Positions 1 to 8,560 of a stretch of DNA of 64,000 bases are shown piece by piece. The DNA comes from an uncultured Flavobacteriales bacterium (lineage in GTDB: Bacteria > Bacteroidota > Bacteroidia > Flavobacteriales_D > Crocinitomicaceae). Each line of letters begins with the position of its first letter. Positions within the stretch are counted from its first letter, which is position 1. The translations under genes and the position numbers were made by a program. Under the pieces are notes generated by a model. That model was given only the letters and a program-made list of their open reading frames with translations, made no database searches and was not told the origin of the DNA. Where the stretch lies: NCBI GenBank assembly GCA_903939755.1, contig CAJAII010000077.1, forward strand, positions 1 to 64,000. The letters run 5' to 3'.

Positions 1-524
1 AAGTAGATGTCTTTCCACCTTCATGTGCTGGAATAGATGGGACATTGACCGTTTGTAAAAACGAACCGTTCGTCTTACTAGCAGGACTTTCTGGTGTAGT
101 AGATTTGGGTGGTACTTGGTACAATCCTTCCAACCAAGCTATTGGTGGAGCAATTGATACCGCTAGCAATATCCCTGGTCAATTCAACTACGATTACATC
201 GTAGGAAATGGTGTTTGTCCTAATGATACCGCCAATGTCTTGATTATTGTAGATGGCTCATGTGATTATACAGCCAACTTAGTGGAACTAATGAATGAGA
301 TAAAAATATATCCGAATCCAACTAACGGCAATGTGAGCATATCCTTACCGGCTGATGGTCAAGGAGAGTTAAGCATCTATAATGCACAAGGGCAGTTATT
401 ACAAAGCAATAATACACTTAAAAATGGTGATGTAATTAACCTAGTTTCATTTACCCCTGGGATGTATATCTTTAAAATTATCTATGGTGATATGAATTAC
501 ATAGAAAGAATCATAAAACAATAA
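1..524 (+). CDS. T9SS cargo protein, C-terminal fragment (type A sorting domain)
   Basis: This is the 3' end of a secreted protein. The reading frame is open from base 3, so the true start lies upstream of the window and the ATG at 45 is internal. About 90 residues of cysteine-containing, Asp/Gly/Thr-rich repeat precede a T9SS type A C-terminal sorting domain of about 75 residues, recognisable from the IYPNPTNG opening, the central LSIYNAQGQLL strand and the PGMYIFKI strand near the end. In Bacteroidota this domain carries the protein across the outer membrane and is then removed or exchanged during surface attachment. The function of the mature protein cannot be told from this fragment. A strong terminator follows 20 bases after the stop. 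Confidence 0.85.
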   Translation, partial: VDVFPPSCAGIDGTLTVCKNEPFVLLAGLSGVVDLGGTWYNPSNQAIGGAIDTASNIPGQFNYDYIVGNGVCPNDTANVLIIVDGSCDYTANLVELMNEIKIYPNPTNGNVSISLPADGQGELSIYNAQGQLLQSNNTLKNGDVINLVSFTPGMYIFKIIYGDMNYIERIIKQ

Positions 525-543
525 ACGAAAGCGTTTAGAAATT

Positions 544-571
544 AAAAGGGTCTGCTAGCAGGCCCTTTTTT
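544..571 (+). terminator. Rho-independent terminator after the T9SS cargo gene
   Basis: An 11-bp stem (AAAAGGGTCTG pairing with CAGGCCCTTTT, one G-T pair) closes a CTAG loop and runs into a T tract. It lies between two convergent genes. The A-rich left arm could let it act weakly for the minus-strand gene too. Confidence 0.85.
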
Positions 572-572
572 A

Positions 573-1448
573 TTAAAAAGAAATTGGTTTGAATGATAGA
601 TTTCCTTGCTGAATCATAATTGCAGAAAAAGGAATTTTAATCATATTTAATTGCGCCAGCACCTTTTTAAGTGTGGGATTTTTAATTGGCAAGCGTGTTA
701 AATCGATATCCAGTGAAACCAAAAATTGACGAGCAGCTCGAAAATCAAGGTATGCATCCTGATCTCCCACCAATTTCTGATCGACAGAATACCCAAGGCT
801 AAGACATAACCAATTCATTTTTTTTACTGATGGCGCAAAGCCCCCGATGGGAAAACTAAACCAATACGTTTGACCATTATAATCTTTTAATAATTGCTCA
901 GGGAAATTTTTTCCTAAAACGTTAGGGCGGTAAGCTGCATATTTACTTGGGAAGAAAGAAAATTTAGGAAGTACAAGTTGCTTCTTAAAAATTAATTCCT
1001 GAGACAAATACAAGGCGCCCCCCGAAAAATTAGCCAATACATCATAAGTTGAAAAACCCCACCCCTGACTATAAGCATCCATAAATTCAAGCGCTCCTAA
1101 ATAACTCATTCCAATTCCAACTCCTATCCACGGATAGGATTTTTTCACCCCTGACCAACGGTATAAGTCCCCGGTTTTTTGACTTAACATATAACCAGAA
1201 AATCCATGTCCAAACTTATCCATCTGCATCCAATTTGACCCGTCATTAAAAAAATGAAATTTAGATTTCGGGAATTCTTTATACCAAACACCGTTTAAGG
1301 CAACTAAGCTTGAAGCATAAGCTACCCCCATTACACTTGTTGAAATAATCACTCTTTTCTTTTTAGGAATTGAATCATGAGGCGTACATCTCCCCCAAGA
1401 TAGTTGATGAAAAAACAGAAAAAGAAACAGAATAATATAACCCTTCAT
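573..1448 (-). CDS. DUF2279 family exported membrane-associated protein
   Basis: A 291-residue protein with a hydrophobic N-terminal signal or anchor (residues 1-19) and further hydrophobic segments around 33-52, 105-125 and 135-150. The DKFGH motif (77-81) followed by a glycine-rich helix, and the later ALEFMDAYSQGWGFS-type stretch, match the DUF2279/YfiM family of predicted periplasmic or outer-membrane-associated proteins of unknown function. It is a single-gene unit facing the upstream cargo gene and divergent from the LOG gene. No catalytic role is evident. The family assignment rests on motif recognition; the function is unknown. Confidence 0.7.
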   Translation of the reverse strand: MKGYIILFLFLFFHQLSWGRCTPHDSIPKKKRVIISTSVMGVAYASSLVALNGVWYKEFPKSKFHFFNDGSNWMQMDKFGHGFSGYMLSQKTGDLYRWSGVKKSYPWIGVGIGMSYLGALEFMDAYSQGWGFSTYDVLANFSGGALYLSQELIFKKQLVLPKFSFFPSKYAAYRPNVLGKNFPEQLLKDYNGQTYWFSFPIGGFAPSVKKMNWLCLSLGYSVDQKLVGDQDAYLDFRAARQFLVSLDIDLTRLPIKNPTLKKVLAQLNMIKIPFSAIMIQQGNLSFKPISF

Positions 1449-1501
1449 GAATCGAAGTTAGGAATAAAACAAAAATGAGGACGTTATGCCAAAGCAAATT
1501 A

Positions 1502-1509
1502 TACTTTTG
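1502..1509 (+). promoter_or_regulatory. -7 promoter element (TACTTTTG) for the LOG gene
   Basis: The box fits the Bacteroidota TAnnTTTG -7 element and lies 23 bases before the ATG at 1533. No convincing -33 TTTG was found, so this is a half-match only. Confidence 0.45.
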
Positions 1510-1532
1510 TATACAATAAACGAAGATTAGAA

Positions 1533-2216
1533 ATGGAGCATACTAGAAAAGATTGGAACAGTATAAAGAGCAATGATAGTTGGTCTATTTTTAAAATTAT
1601 GTCAGAATTTGTAGACGCCTACGATAGAATGTCTAAAATTGGGCCTTGTATCTCCATTTTTGGTTCAGCAAGAACAAAGGAAAATAATCCCTATTTTGGA
1701 ATAGGAGAAGACCTCGCCTTTAAACTTGCAACATTAGGTTATGGCATAATTTCAGGAGGAGGGCCAGGTATCATGGAGGCGGCTAACAAGGGTGCGCAAA
1801 AAGGAAAGGGGCCTTCCGTAGGATTAAACATCGATTTGCCTTTTGAACAAAATCACAATCCATATATCGATGCCGCGCATAATTTAGAATTTGATTATTT
1901 CTTTGTCCGAAAAGTTATTTTCGTAAAATATTCGCAAGCATTTGTAATCATGCCAGGTGGTTTCGGAACCTTGGATGAGTTTTTTGAATCCTTAACCCTA
2001 ATACAAACCAACAAAATTGCCAAGAGACCCGTTGTATTAGTAGGTAAAAAATACTGGACCGGTCTAATAAATTGGATAGAAGAAGTAATGTTAGGGGAAG
2101 AAAACAACATTTCAGCACCAGATCTTTCGCTTTTTAAACTTGTTGATACAGCAGACGAGGCCGTAGCCTATATCGAAGAGTTTTTTAGTTCGAATTTATT
2201 GTCTCCTAACTTTTAA
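1533..2216 (+). CDS. LOG family protein (nucleoside monophosphate phosphoribohydrolase-like)
   Basis: A 227-residue Rossmann-type protein. It has the two signature motifs of the LOG/TIGR00730 family: SGGGPGIMEAAN (74-85) and PGGFGTLDE (141-149), plus the conserved Arg-Lys pair (126-127) between them. Characterised relatives remove the ribose 5-phosphate from cytokinin ribotides or AMP-like nucleotides, giving a free base. The bacterial substrate here is not predictable; purine salvage or nucleotide sanitation is the safe reading. The N-terminal 35 residues are typical of the longer bacterial subgroup. It is probably transcribed alone from a TACTTTTG promoter. Earlier 'lysine decarboxylase' labels for this family are obsolete. 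Confidence 0.88.
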   Translation: MEHTRKDWNSIKSNDSWSIFKIMSEFVDAYDRMSKIGPCISIFGSARTKENNPYFGIGEDLAFKLATLGYGIISGGGPGIMEAANKGAQKGKGPSVGLNIDLPFEQNHNPYIDAAHNLEFDYFFVRKVIFVKYSQAFVIMPGGFGTLDEFFESLTLIQTNKIAKRPVVLVGKKYWTGLINWIEEVMLGEENNISAPDLSLFKLVDTADEAVAYIEEFFSSNLLSPNF

Positions 2217-2235
2217 TAATCTCAATCACATTTAA

Positions 2236-2243
2236 TATCTTTG
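2236..2243 (+). promoter_or_regulatory. -7 promoter element (TATCTTTG) close to the PASTA gene start
   Basis: A perfect TAnnTTTG match ends only 10 bases before the ATG at 2254. If used, the transcript leader would be only a few bases long. Confidence 0.5.
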
Positions 2244-2253
2244 CTAACATACT

Positions 2254-3066
2254 ATGCAATTACTACAAGACATTAAGTTATTTGTTTTATCAAAGCATTT
2301 TGTTAAACATGCTGGGTTGGTGATACTCTTTTATTTATCAACGATCTTAATGACAATGCTATACCTGCACATTTCCACCAATCATGGAGAAAAAATTACG
2401 GTGCCTAATTTTGCAGGAATGGATTCTGAAAAAGCCATAGCCCTGATCGAAGACTTGGATTTAGCCTACGAAATAAGAGACTCTGTTTATCGACCCGATT
2501 TACCGCAGGGAACCGTTATTTCCCAAAATCCATTACCAACTAGTTACTCCCTTTTGTATACAAAATCTGGGAGGACAATCAGCTTAAGGGTATCAAAGAA
2601 TACAGACTTGACTGAAATGCCAAGTTTGATAGATAAGCAGGTAAAGTTTGCAGAAGGGATCCTAACCAACCGAGGGCTTAAATATATCATTAAATACAAA
2701 GCAACTAGTGAGGCCAATGGAGCTGTTTTAGAACAGTTATTCCGCGGAAAAAAAATCAATGGTGGAGTTAAAATTCCAATTGGATCTCGAATTACATTAA
2801 TTGTCGGCCAAAACGATATTGGAGAGCCTATTCTAGCACCAAATTTAATTGGCCTTTCCTATTCTGAAAGTCTTTCTATTTTAAGGTCATTAGGTGTGCC
2901 ATATTCTTTTTATTGCAATAATTGCTCTACATTAGAAGACTCCCTTGCAGCTCGCGTAATTATACAAAGTCCTGAATACATATCTGATTCCTTAACCATA
3001 CCAAAATCAACTCCATTTACTATAACTATTCAGAGAAATGAAGGCGTGGACATTGAAAATCAATAA
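2254..3066 (+). CDS. PASTA domain-containing membrane protein
   Basis: A 270-residue protein with a short cytoplasmic N-terminus, one transmembrane helix (about 18-38) and an exported part built from three PASTA-type repeats, starting near residues 46, 120 and 195. Each repeat opens with a short strand and proline (VPNF, MPSL, APNL) followed by an alanine/leucine-rich helix. PASTA repeats often bind peptidoglycan or muropeptides. In Bacteroidota, free-standing PASTA proteins lacking a kinase or transpeptidase domain are common and uncharacterised. It sits 3 bases before a large T9SS cargo gene, so the two are likely co-transcribed. A cell-wall-sensing or scaffolding role is inference. Confidence 0.82.
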   Translation: MQLLQDIKLFVLSKHFVKHAGLVILFYLSTILMTMLYLHISTNHGEKITVPNFAGMDSEKAIALIEDLDLAYEIRDSVYRPDLPQGTVISQNPLPTSYSLLYTKSGRTISLRVSKNTDLTEMPSLIDKQVKFAEGILTNRGLKYIIKYKATSEANGAVLEQLFRGKKINGGVKIPIGSRITLIVGQNDIGEPILAPNLIGLSYSESLSILRSLGVPYSFYCNNCSTLEDSLAARVIIQSPEYISDSLTIPKSTPFTITIQRNEGVDIENQ

Positions 3067-3069
3067 TAA

Positions 3070-5274
3070 ATGAAAAAAAGTATACTTTTTGTCTTTAGCG
3101 TTTTTGTTTGCACATTCCTATTCTCTCAAGGAATTAGTATTGGTGAATCAAGCCAAAACCTAAAGCTTACACCTGTTCAAATTAAGAAAGATCTTAACTC
3201 GATAGATAGCTCATTCATCTATTTCGTTGACACCTTAATCCTGCCCTTTTTCGATGATTTTTCATCCAATAAATTTCAAGAATACAACCCAAATTATAGT
3301 GCACCTGGAATTTCAAGTCAGCTTTACTATAGACTAAAAGACGCCGCTACTAACGCCATTATTTCAACTAATTCAAGTTTTACCAATCAGGTCACCTTTA
3401 GGAGAACGTATAATGCTACGACATCAACTACCAATGATGTCCCTTTCTCAGACACTTTACTTAAGGTTGGTAATTTATTAAGTTACCCGGTCGTATACAA
3501 CACATTAAGTTTATTTCCCCCGTTTTATATTTATGACACAGTTGGAATTCCAGATGTTAGTGATACGATTTGGATTGCGAATCCTACATATTTTCAAGAT
3601 TCTGCAAGGCAATTTTTTCTTCCAATAAGTGACTCTTCTAAAATTTGGCTCGATCATTATGCCTATCATAATTATAGGTTTGGGGTTAACCCGCGGTCAT
3701 TAGGAGTAGTTACATTTGATGGCTTAAATGAACAAGGCTACCCATACCAAATTGGAACTACGGTTACTAATTACGGCGATAAATTAACCTCTAAACCCAT
3801 TAATTTAGGCTCTTTTTCTGCCTCAGACTCCGTTTATTTTAGTTTTTTATACCAACCACAAGGACTTGGTGATGTCCCTGAAAATGGGGACTCACTTCTA
3901 CTTGAATTTTATGCTCCTGAATTAAGTCAGTGGTTTCATATTTGGAGTGTTTCTGGTGGAGCAACCATTCCATTCAAGGCCGTTCATGTAAATGTGAATG
4001 ACACCAAGTTTTTCAAGCCCGGATTCCAATTTAGGTTTAGAAATTACGGGGGGCTTTCAGGGTCACTCGACCATTTCCACATTGATTATGTTCACTTAAG
4101 AAGTCTATCCGCATATAACGACACGACATTTAAAGATTTTGCTTTTTCAAACCCAATTAACACCCTTCTCAAGACCTATACTTCAGTTCCGTGGGATCAT
4201 TATAAAGCAAGTGTTGGAAACAAAATGACGGATTCATTACTTGTAAATTTATACAATGGCAGTACCTCGGCAGAAAACTATCAAAATGGACAACTCACTA
4301 TTAATCAAGCTAATTTGCAACAAGGCCTCTTTGTTCTTCCAGGGTTTCTCCTAGCAGAAGGTCAAATTAACTACAATCCACTTTCGTTTTTAGATTCCTA
4401 CCATGATTTAACCACTGGGTATGAATACAGCAAAGTGCTCCCTGGTATATCGCAAGAATTTGATGTCGTTAGTACAGTGTCTGCTCAATTTCCTAATTTA
4501 TATCAAAACGATTCGACAACTTTTAAACAATTGTTTTCGAATTATTACAGTTATGATGATGGATCTGCTGAAGCGGCATTTGGCCCAACAGGAACCCAAG
4601 CACGCCTTGCAATCAGATTTGACACTTATGAACCAGATTCCCTAATCGGGGTAAATTTAAGTTTCTTGCCCTCTGTAGTGGATGTTTCTCAAAAATTATT
4701 TTTACTTACCGTATGGGATAATGACAACGGACAACCAGGGAATGTTCTCTACGAAGACGATGCCTTTTCTCCTAGGCAACCCATCTATGTTAATGGAAAC
4801 AATAACTACCAAACCTATTATTTCGCGGATACCGTAAAGGTGCCAGTTGGCACTACATTTTTTGTGGGGTGGAGACAATTAGATCCGGATAGATTAAATT
4901 TAGGATTAGATAGAAATATAGACAATCACACTACTATACGTTATTCAGTAGACGGCGGGAACAATTGGTATACCGCTCCATTTAGTGGTTCAGCGATGCT
5001 TCGCCCTATTTTCTCCACATTAATCGACGCTACGCTACAAACAAACGAAATAGAAGATAAAGAATTCACTATTTATCCAAATCCAACCGACGGAAAATTA
5101 ACCGTAGCATTCCAAGATGGACTTAAGGCGCCTTTAAATGTTTATAATCAACTCGGGGAACTTATGATAAGTACGGATTCACATCAATTAGACCTCACCC
5201 CTCTCAATGCAGGGATCTATTTTATAAGCAGTCCTAATTATTCTACCAAAGTCTATAAAGTGATTAAACTGTGA
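3070..5274 (+). CDS. Large T9SS cargo protein with type A sorting domain
   Basis: A 734-residue secreted protein. Residues 1-19 form a signal peptide ending FLFSQ. The body is rich in Ser, Thr, Asn and aromatic residues with no recognised enzyme motif, and includes a possible jelly-roll-like stretch (about 235-345) with LDHFHIDYVHLR near its end. The last 75 residues are a type A sorting domain (IYPNPTDG, then LNVYNQLGEL and AGIYFIS). The likely location is the outer surface or the medium. It follows the PASTA gene by 3 bases, and its stop overlaps the GTG start of the pseudouridine synthase (GTGA), so the three genes look like one transcription unit. The mature function is unknown. Confidence 0.8.
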   Translation: MKKSILFVFSVFVCTFLFSQGISIGESSQNLKLTPVQIKKDLNSIDSSFIYFVDTLILPFFDDFSSNKFQEYNPNYSAPGISSQLYYRLKDAATNAIISTNSSFTNQVTFRRTYNATTSTTNDVPFSDTLLKVGNLLSYPVVYNTLSLFPPFYIYDTVGIPDVSDTIWIANPTYFQDSARQFFLPISDSSKIWLDHYAYHNYRFGVNPRSLGVVTFDGLNEQGYPYQIGTTVTNYGDKLTSKPINLGSFSASDSVYFSFLYQPQGLGDVPENGDSLLLEFYAPELSQWFHIWSVSGGATIPFKAVHVNVNDTKFFKPGFQFRFRNYGGLSGSLDHFHIDYVHLRSLSAYNDTTFKDFAFSNPINTLLKTYTSVPWDHYKASVGNKMTDSLLVNLYNGSTSAENYQNGQLTINQANLQQGLFVLPGFLLAEGQINYNPLSFLDSYHDLTTGYEYSKVLPGISQEFDVVSTVSAQFPNLYQNDSTTFKQLFSNYYSYDDGSAEAAFGPTGTQARLAIRFDTYEPDSLIGVNLSFLPSVVDVSQKLFLLTVWDNDNGQPGNVLYEDDAFSPRQPIYVNGNNNYQTYYFADTVKVPVGTTFFVGWRQLDPDRLNLGLDRNIDNHTTIRYSVDGGNNWYTAPFSGSAMLRPIFSTLIDATLQTNEIEDKEFTIYPNPTDGKLTVAFQDGLKAPLNVYNQLGELMISTDSHQLDLTPLNAGIYFISSPNYSTKVYKVIKL

Positions 5275-6308
5275 CAGAAGAGCTAGTTACTGAAAACGAA
5301 CAAGGGCAAGAAGATGAATTATTTGAACATTATCGCTTCACAGCAGACCCAGGCCAAGATTTATTAAGAATCGATAAATTTTTATTAGATCGGATTTCGA
5401 ATACCTCTCGAAATAAAATTCAAGTAGCCGCAAGAAACGGCAATGTATTAGTCAATGGGGTTGTTGTAAAACAAAACTATCGGATAAAGCCGCATGATGT
5501 CGTTTCCATCGTAATGCCATTTCCCGTAAGAGAAATCGAACTTATTGCACAAAACATCCCCATTGATATTGTTTATGAAGATGATGAGTTAATAATTGTA
5601 AATAAATCAGTTAACATGGTCGTTCATCCGGGCTATGGTAACTATTCAGGGACATTACTCAATGCGTTAATTTATCATTTTAGTGAGCTGCCAAGTATGC
5701 CAAAAAACTATTATGGAAGACCCGGCCTTGTGCATAGAATAGACAAAAATACCTCCGGCGTTTTATTGGTAGCAAAAACAGAAGATGCATTGACACATTT
5801 GGCGAAACAGTTTTACGATAAAACAACCGAAAGAACTTATTGGGCATTGGTTTGGGGGGATGTTAAAGAAGCAGGGACTGTTGATAAAAATGTTGGGCGG
5901 TCCTTAAAAAACAGAAAGGTCATGGCGGCATTTCCAGAAGGAGATTTTGGAAAACATGCCGTAACACATTATTCTATAGTTAAACAATTTGGCTTGGTAA
6001 CATTGCTTGAATGTCGGCTTGAAACAGGACGAACACATCAAATAAGAGTCCATTTACAATCAATTGGTCATCCATTGTTCAATGACCCCGAATATGGGGG
6101 GAATAAAGTAATTCGAGGCCCAAATAATTCAGGCTATAAAAAGTTTGTTGATGAATGTTTTGAATTGCTACCAGGGCAAGCCCTACACGCAAAAACACTG
6201 GGCTTTATACACCCTGTAAAAAAAACAAAAATGAGTTTTTCTTCCTCCTTAAATGAGGGCATGGAAACATTAATTGAACGTTGGGAGCAATATACAATAG
6301 AAAATTAA
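5271..6308 (+). CDS. rluD: RluD-type large-subunit rRNA pseudouridine synthase
   Basis: A 345-residue enzyme with an N-terminal S4 RNA-binding domain (about 31-80) and an RluA-family catalytic domain. The catalytic motif HRIDKNTSG (155-163) contains the essential aspartate, D158. Downstream RTHQIRVH and HPLFND-type motifs are also visible. The family converts uridines of 23S rRNA helix 69 (E. coli RluD sites) to pseudouridine; the exact target here is inferred. The GTG start at 5271 overlaps the previous stop codon as GTGA, which supports this start and suggests translational coupling. The acidic N-terminal 25 residues are an extension common in Bacteroidota homologues. Confidence 0.88.
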   Translation: MTEELVTENEQGQEDELFEHYRFTADPGQDLLRIDKFLLDRISNTSRNKIQVAARNGNVLVNGVVVKQNYRIKPHDVVSIVMPFPVREIELIAQNIPIDIVYEDDELIIVNKSVNMVVHPGYGNYSGTLLNALIYHFSELPSMPKNYYGRPGLVHRIDKNTSGVLLVAKTEDALTHLAKQFYDKTTERTYWALVWGDVKEAGTVDKNVGRSLKNRKVMAAFPEGDFGKHAVTHYSIVKQFGLVTLLECRLETGRTHQIRVHLQSIGHPLFNDPEYGGNKVIRGPNNSGYKKFVDECFELLPGQALHAKTLGFIHPVKKTKMSFSSSLNEGMETLIERWEQYTIEN

Positions 6309-6319
6309 TTTTTTTTTTT

Positions 6320-6327
6320 TATTTTTG
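6320..6327 (+). promoter_or_regulatory. -7 promoter element (TATTTTTG) for the PorE-like gene
   Basis: The box fits TAnnTTTG and is 40 bases upstream of the ATG. It lies at the end of a T-run, which lowers confidence because such matches arise easily in poly-T. Confidence 0.35.
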
Positions 6328-6367
6328 CTTGGCTAAGTAAAACTTAACCGCTTACTAAATTGATTTT

Positions 6368-8509
6368 ATGAAAAATTTTATTTTAATCATTTGTTTCAAT
6401 ATTGCTTGTTTCAATGTAATGAATGCGCAGACTACTGTTCCAAAATATATTTCTGAAGCAATAAAATCCTTTGATGGAGGAAGGTATTTTGAAGCATTGC
6501 CTAAATTACAAGAGGCCTATAGAAAATTAGGTGTAAAAGGAAAAAGTATCACTCAGAAGGGAGATATGGCATACAGAGTGGCGGAATGTTACAGAAGCAT
6601 GGATCAATTCGACAAAGCAAGTGAATGGTACGGAAGTTCAATCGAATTGAAGTATTACGAAATTCAACCCGCACTTTATTTTTGGCAGGGAGAAATGCAA
6701 AGAATGATGGGGCAATTTGACAATGCGATTAAAAGCTACAAAGAATATCAAAAACGCAAAGCGTCAAACGATAATTCACACGATGCTGCTGCTGCAATTA
6801 AATCATGTGAACTTTACAGAGATTTTGATGCAGAAGAATCTAAGTATATTATCAAAATAGAATCGAAACTTAATAGAAAAGAGTTCGATATGGCCCCCTC
6901 ATACATGGACAAAAAAGGAGCCGTTATTATATTTGGGACAGGCAGAGAAGATTTAACAACCACTGCAAGAGATCCAATTACAGGCGAGAAATTCATGGAT
7001 TTATGGACGGCAGAATACGATGCAAAAGGTGCCATAATCAACATGAAAAGTTTAGATAATAATCAATTGATCAACACTTCAGATAATGAAGGTACTGCAT
7101 GCATGGATTCTAAAAAGAAAACATTATTCTTCACAAGATGCCCATCGGTAGCAAAGCAAAATCTAGGATGTGACATCTGGATGGCAGATAAAGCGGGCGA
7201 TGAATGGGAAAATGTTACGAAGATTAAGTTAAAAAACAGCGATACCATTTCTGTTGGACATCCTTGTATAACTGAAGATGGATTGATGTTAATCTTTGCA
7301 AGTGATATGCCAGGTGGAATGGGGGGAAGAGATTTATGGTATGTGATGTATGATAAAAAGAATAAAATTTGGGATTCGATTGCAAAAAACATGGGTAAAT
7401 TAATTAATACACCAGGGAACGAACTTTTTCCATCCATGGGGCCTAATGGAAAATTATACTTTGCAAGTGATGGTCATCCAGGGATTGGTGGTCTTGATAT
7501 ATTTTACGCTTCACGTACCAACGAAGAAAACACAAAAGAAAATCCTGCTAGATGGGAGAATCCCACTAACATGATGCACCCAATCAATTCAACTTCCAAT
7601 GATTATGCAATGGCCGATTTTGATGGGTCAAAAGGGTATTTCACCTCAGAAAGAATCGTAGGTAATAAAAAAGAATACACGCCCGATATTTGGAGCTTTT
7701 CCATTCCACCAGTACTTTTTGATTTACGCGTAGTTGTATATGAAGCTGGTAAAAAAACGAAGAAGCTTGTCGATGCAAAAGTAGTTGTGAATGGCTCTGA
7801 TGGAAGTGTATGGGAAGGCTTAACAAACGAGAAGGGATCCACAATTAAGTGGGAAAAGAAACAAGATGGTTCTCGTTATATTAACGGTGAGGTGAGTTAT
7901 TCTATCATTGCATCAAAAGACAAGTATTTTGCAAACAATAAAGGAGCTAAATGTACCACTGTTGGTTTAGACAAAAACCAAAGTTTTTTCTTAGAAATTC
8001 CTCTTTTGCCTAAGTATGAACTTCGCACACCTGAAATTCGTTATTATTTAGACAAGTGGACCTTTGTTGATGATAACACCATCAAATCAACTGACTCATT
8101 GAAGTTTTTAGATAGCCTTCTTACCAATTATCCTGACATTACAATTGATTTATATTCACATACAGATGCTAGGGATACGGAGAAGCATAACCAAGCTTTA
8201 TCAGAAAACAGAGCAAAAGCGGTATATGTTTATTTGGTTGATCAGGTAGGTATTGACCCACGAAGAATCAAGCCGGTTGGAAAAGGCGAAAGCTCTCCTG
8301 CAAAATGGATAGATGAAACTGGTACAGCACAACTATTAACCGAAGAGTATATTAATCAGTTCAAAACAACTGACAAGGATAAATTTGAGAGGTTACACCA
8401 AATTAATCGTAGAACTGAGGTTAAAATTACTAGTGAGAATTTCAATCCTTTAACAGCAGCACCTGCGGATCCAAATTGGAAAACGTACACCGATCCGTTG
8501 CCACGATAA
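6368..8509 (+). CDS. OmpA family protein with TPR, PD40 propeller and CRD domains (PorE-like)
   Basis: A 713-residue protein with a signal peptide (1-21, ending NAQ), TPR-like helices (about 28-135), a PD40/WD40-like beta-propeller (about 170-450, with repeated ITEDGLMLIF- and GPNGKLYFAS-type strands), a carboxypeptidase-regulatory-like fold (about 460-540) and a C-terminal OmpA peptidoglycan-binding domain (about 560-690, with SHTDARD and the LSENRA arginine). This order matches PorE, a T9SS component in Porphyromonas that links the machine to peptidoglycan. Unlike the lipoprotein PorE, no lipobox cysteine follows the signal peptide. Bacteroidota genomes carry several proteins of this layout, so assignment to the T9SS itself is tentative. 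Strong terminator downstream. Confidence 0.8.
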   Translation: MKNFILIICFNIACFNVMNAQTTVPKYISEAIKSFDGGRYFEALPKLQEAYRKLGVKGKSITQKGDMAYRVAECYRSMDQFDKASEWYGSSIELKYYEIQPALYFWQGEMQRMMGQFDNAIKSYKEYQKRKASNDNSHDAAAAIKSCELYRDFDAEESKYIIKIESKLNRKEFDMAPSYMDKKGAVIIFGTGREDLTTTARDPITGEKFMDLWTAEYDAKGAIINMKSLDNNQLINTSDNEGTACMDSKKKTLFFTRCPSVAKQNLGCDIWMADKAGDEWENVTKIKLKNSDTISVGHPCITEDGLMLIFASDMPGGMGGRDLWYVMYDKKNKIWDSIAKNMGKLINTPGNELFPSMGPNGKLYFASDGHPGIGGLDIFYASRTNEENTKENPARWENPTNMMHPINSTSNDYAMADFDGSKGYFTSERIVGNKKEYTPDIWSFSIPPVLFDLRVVVYEAGKKTKKLVDAKVVVNGSDGSVWEGLTNEKGSTIKWEKKQDGSRYINGEVSYSIIASKDKYFANNKGAKCTTVGLDKNQSFFLEIPLLPKYELRTPEIRYYLDKWTFVDDNTIKSTDSLKFLDSLLTNYPDITIDLYSHTDARDTEKHNQALSENRAKAVYVYLVDQVGIDPRRIKPVGKGESSPAKWIDETGTAQLLTEEYINQFKTTDKDKFERLHQINRRTEVKITSENFNPLTAAPADPNWKTYTDPLPR

Positions 8510-8516
8510 CTTTTTA

Positions 8517-8544
8517 AAAGCGTTCTTAGGAACGCTTTTTTTTT
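8517..8544 (+). terminator. Rho-independent terminator after the PorE-like gene
   Basis: Stem GCGTTC-TTAG-GAACGC, extended by A/T pairs on both sides and followed by nine T residues. It cleanly ends the transcript of the PorE-like gene just before the next gene. Confidence 0.9.
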
Positions 8545-8560
8545 GTATCTTTAGTTGGAT

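Noticed and set aside
2254-3066. PASTA protein as a PknB-type serine/threonine kinase or penicillin-binding protein
   Set aside because: Only a short cytoplasmic tail precedes the membrane helix; no kinase or transpeptidase motifs are present.
8551-8560. TTG start for the DUF2851 gene at 8555
   Set aside because: The ATG at 8561 is two codons downstream and fits family N-termini; the TTG is in the terminator-proximal leader.
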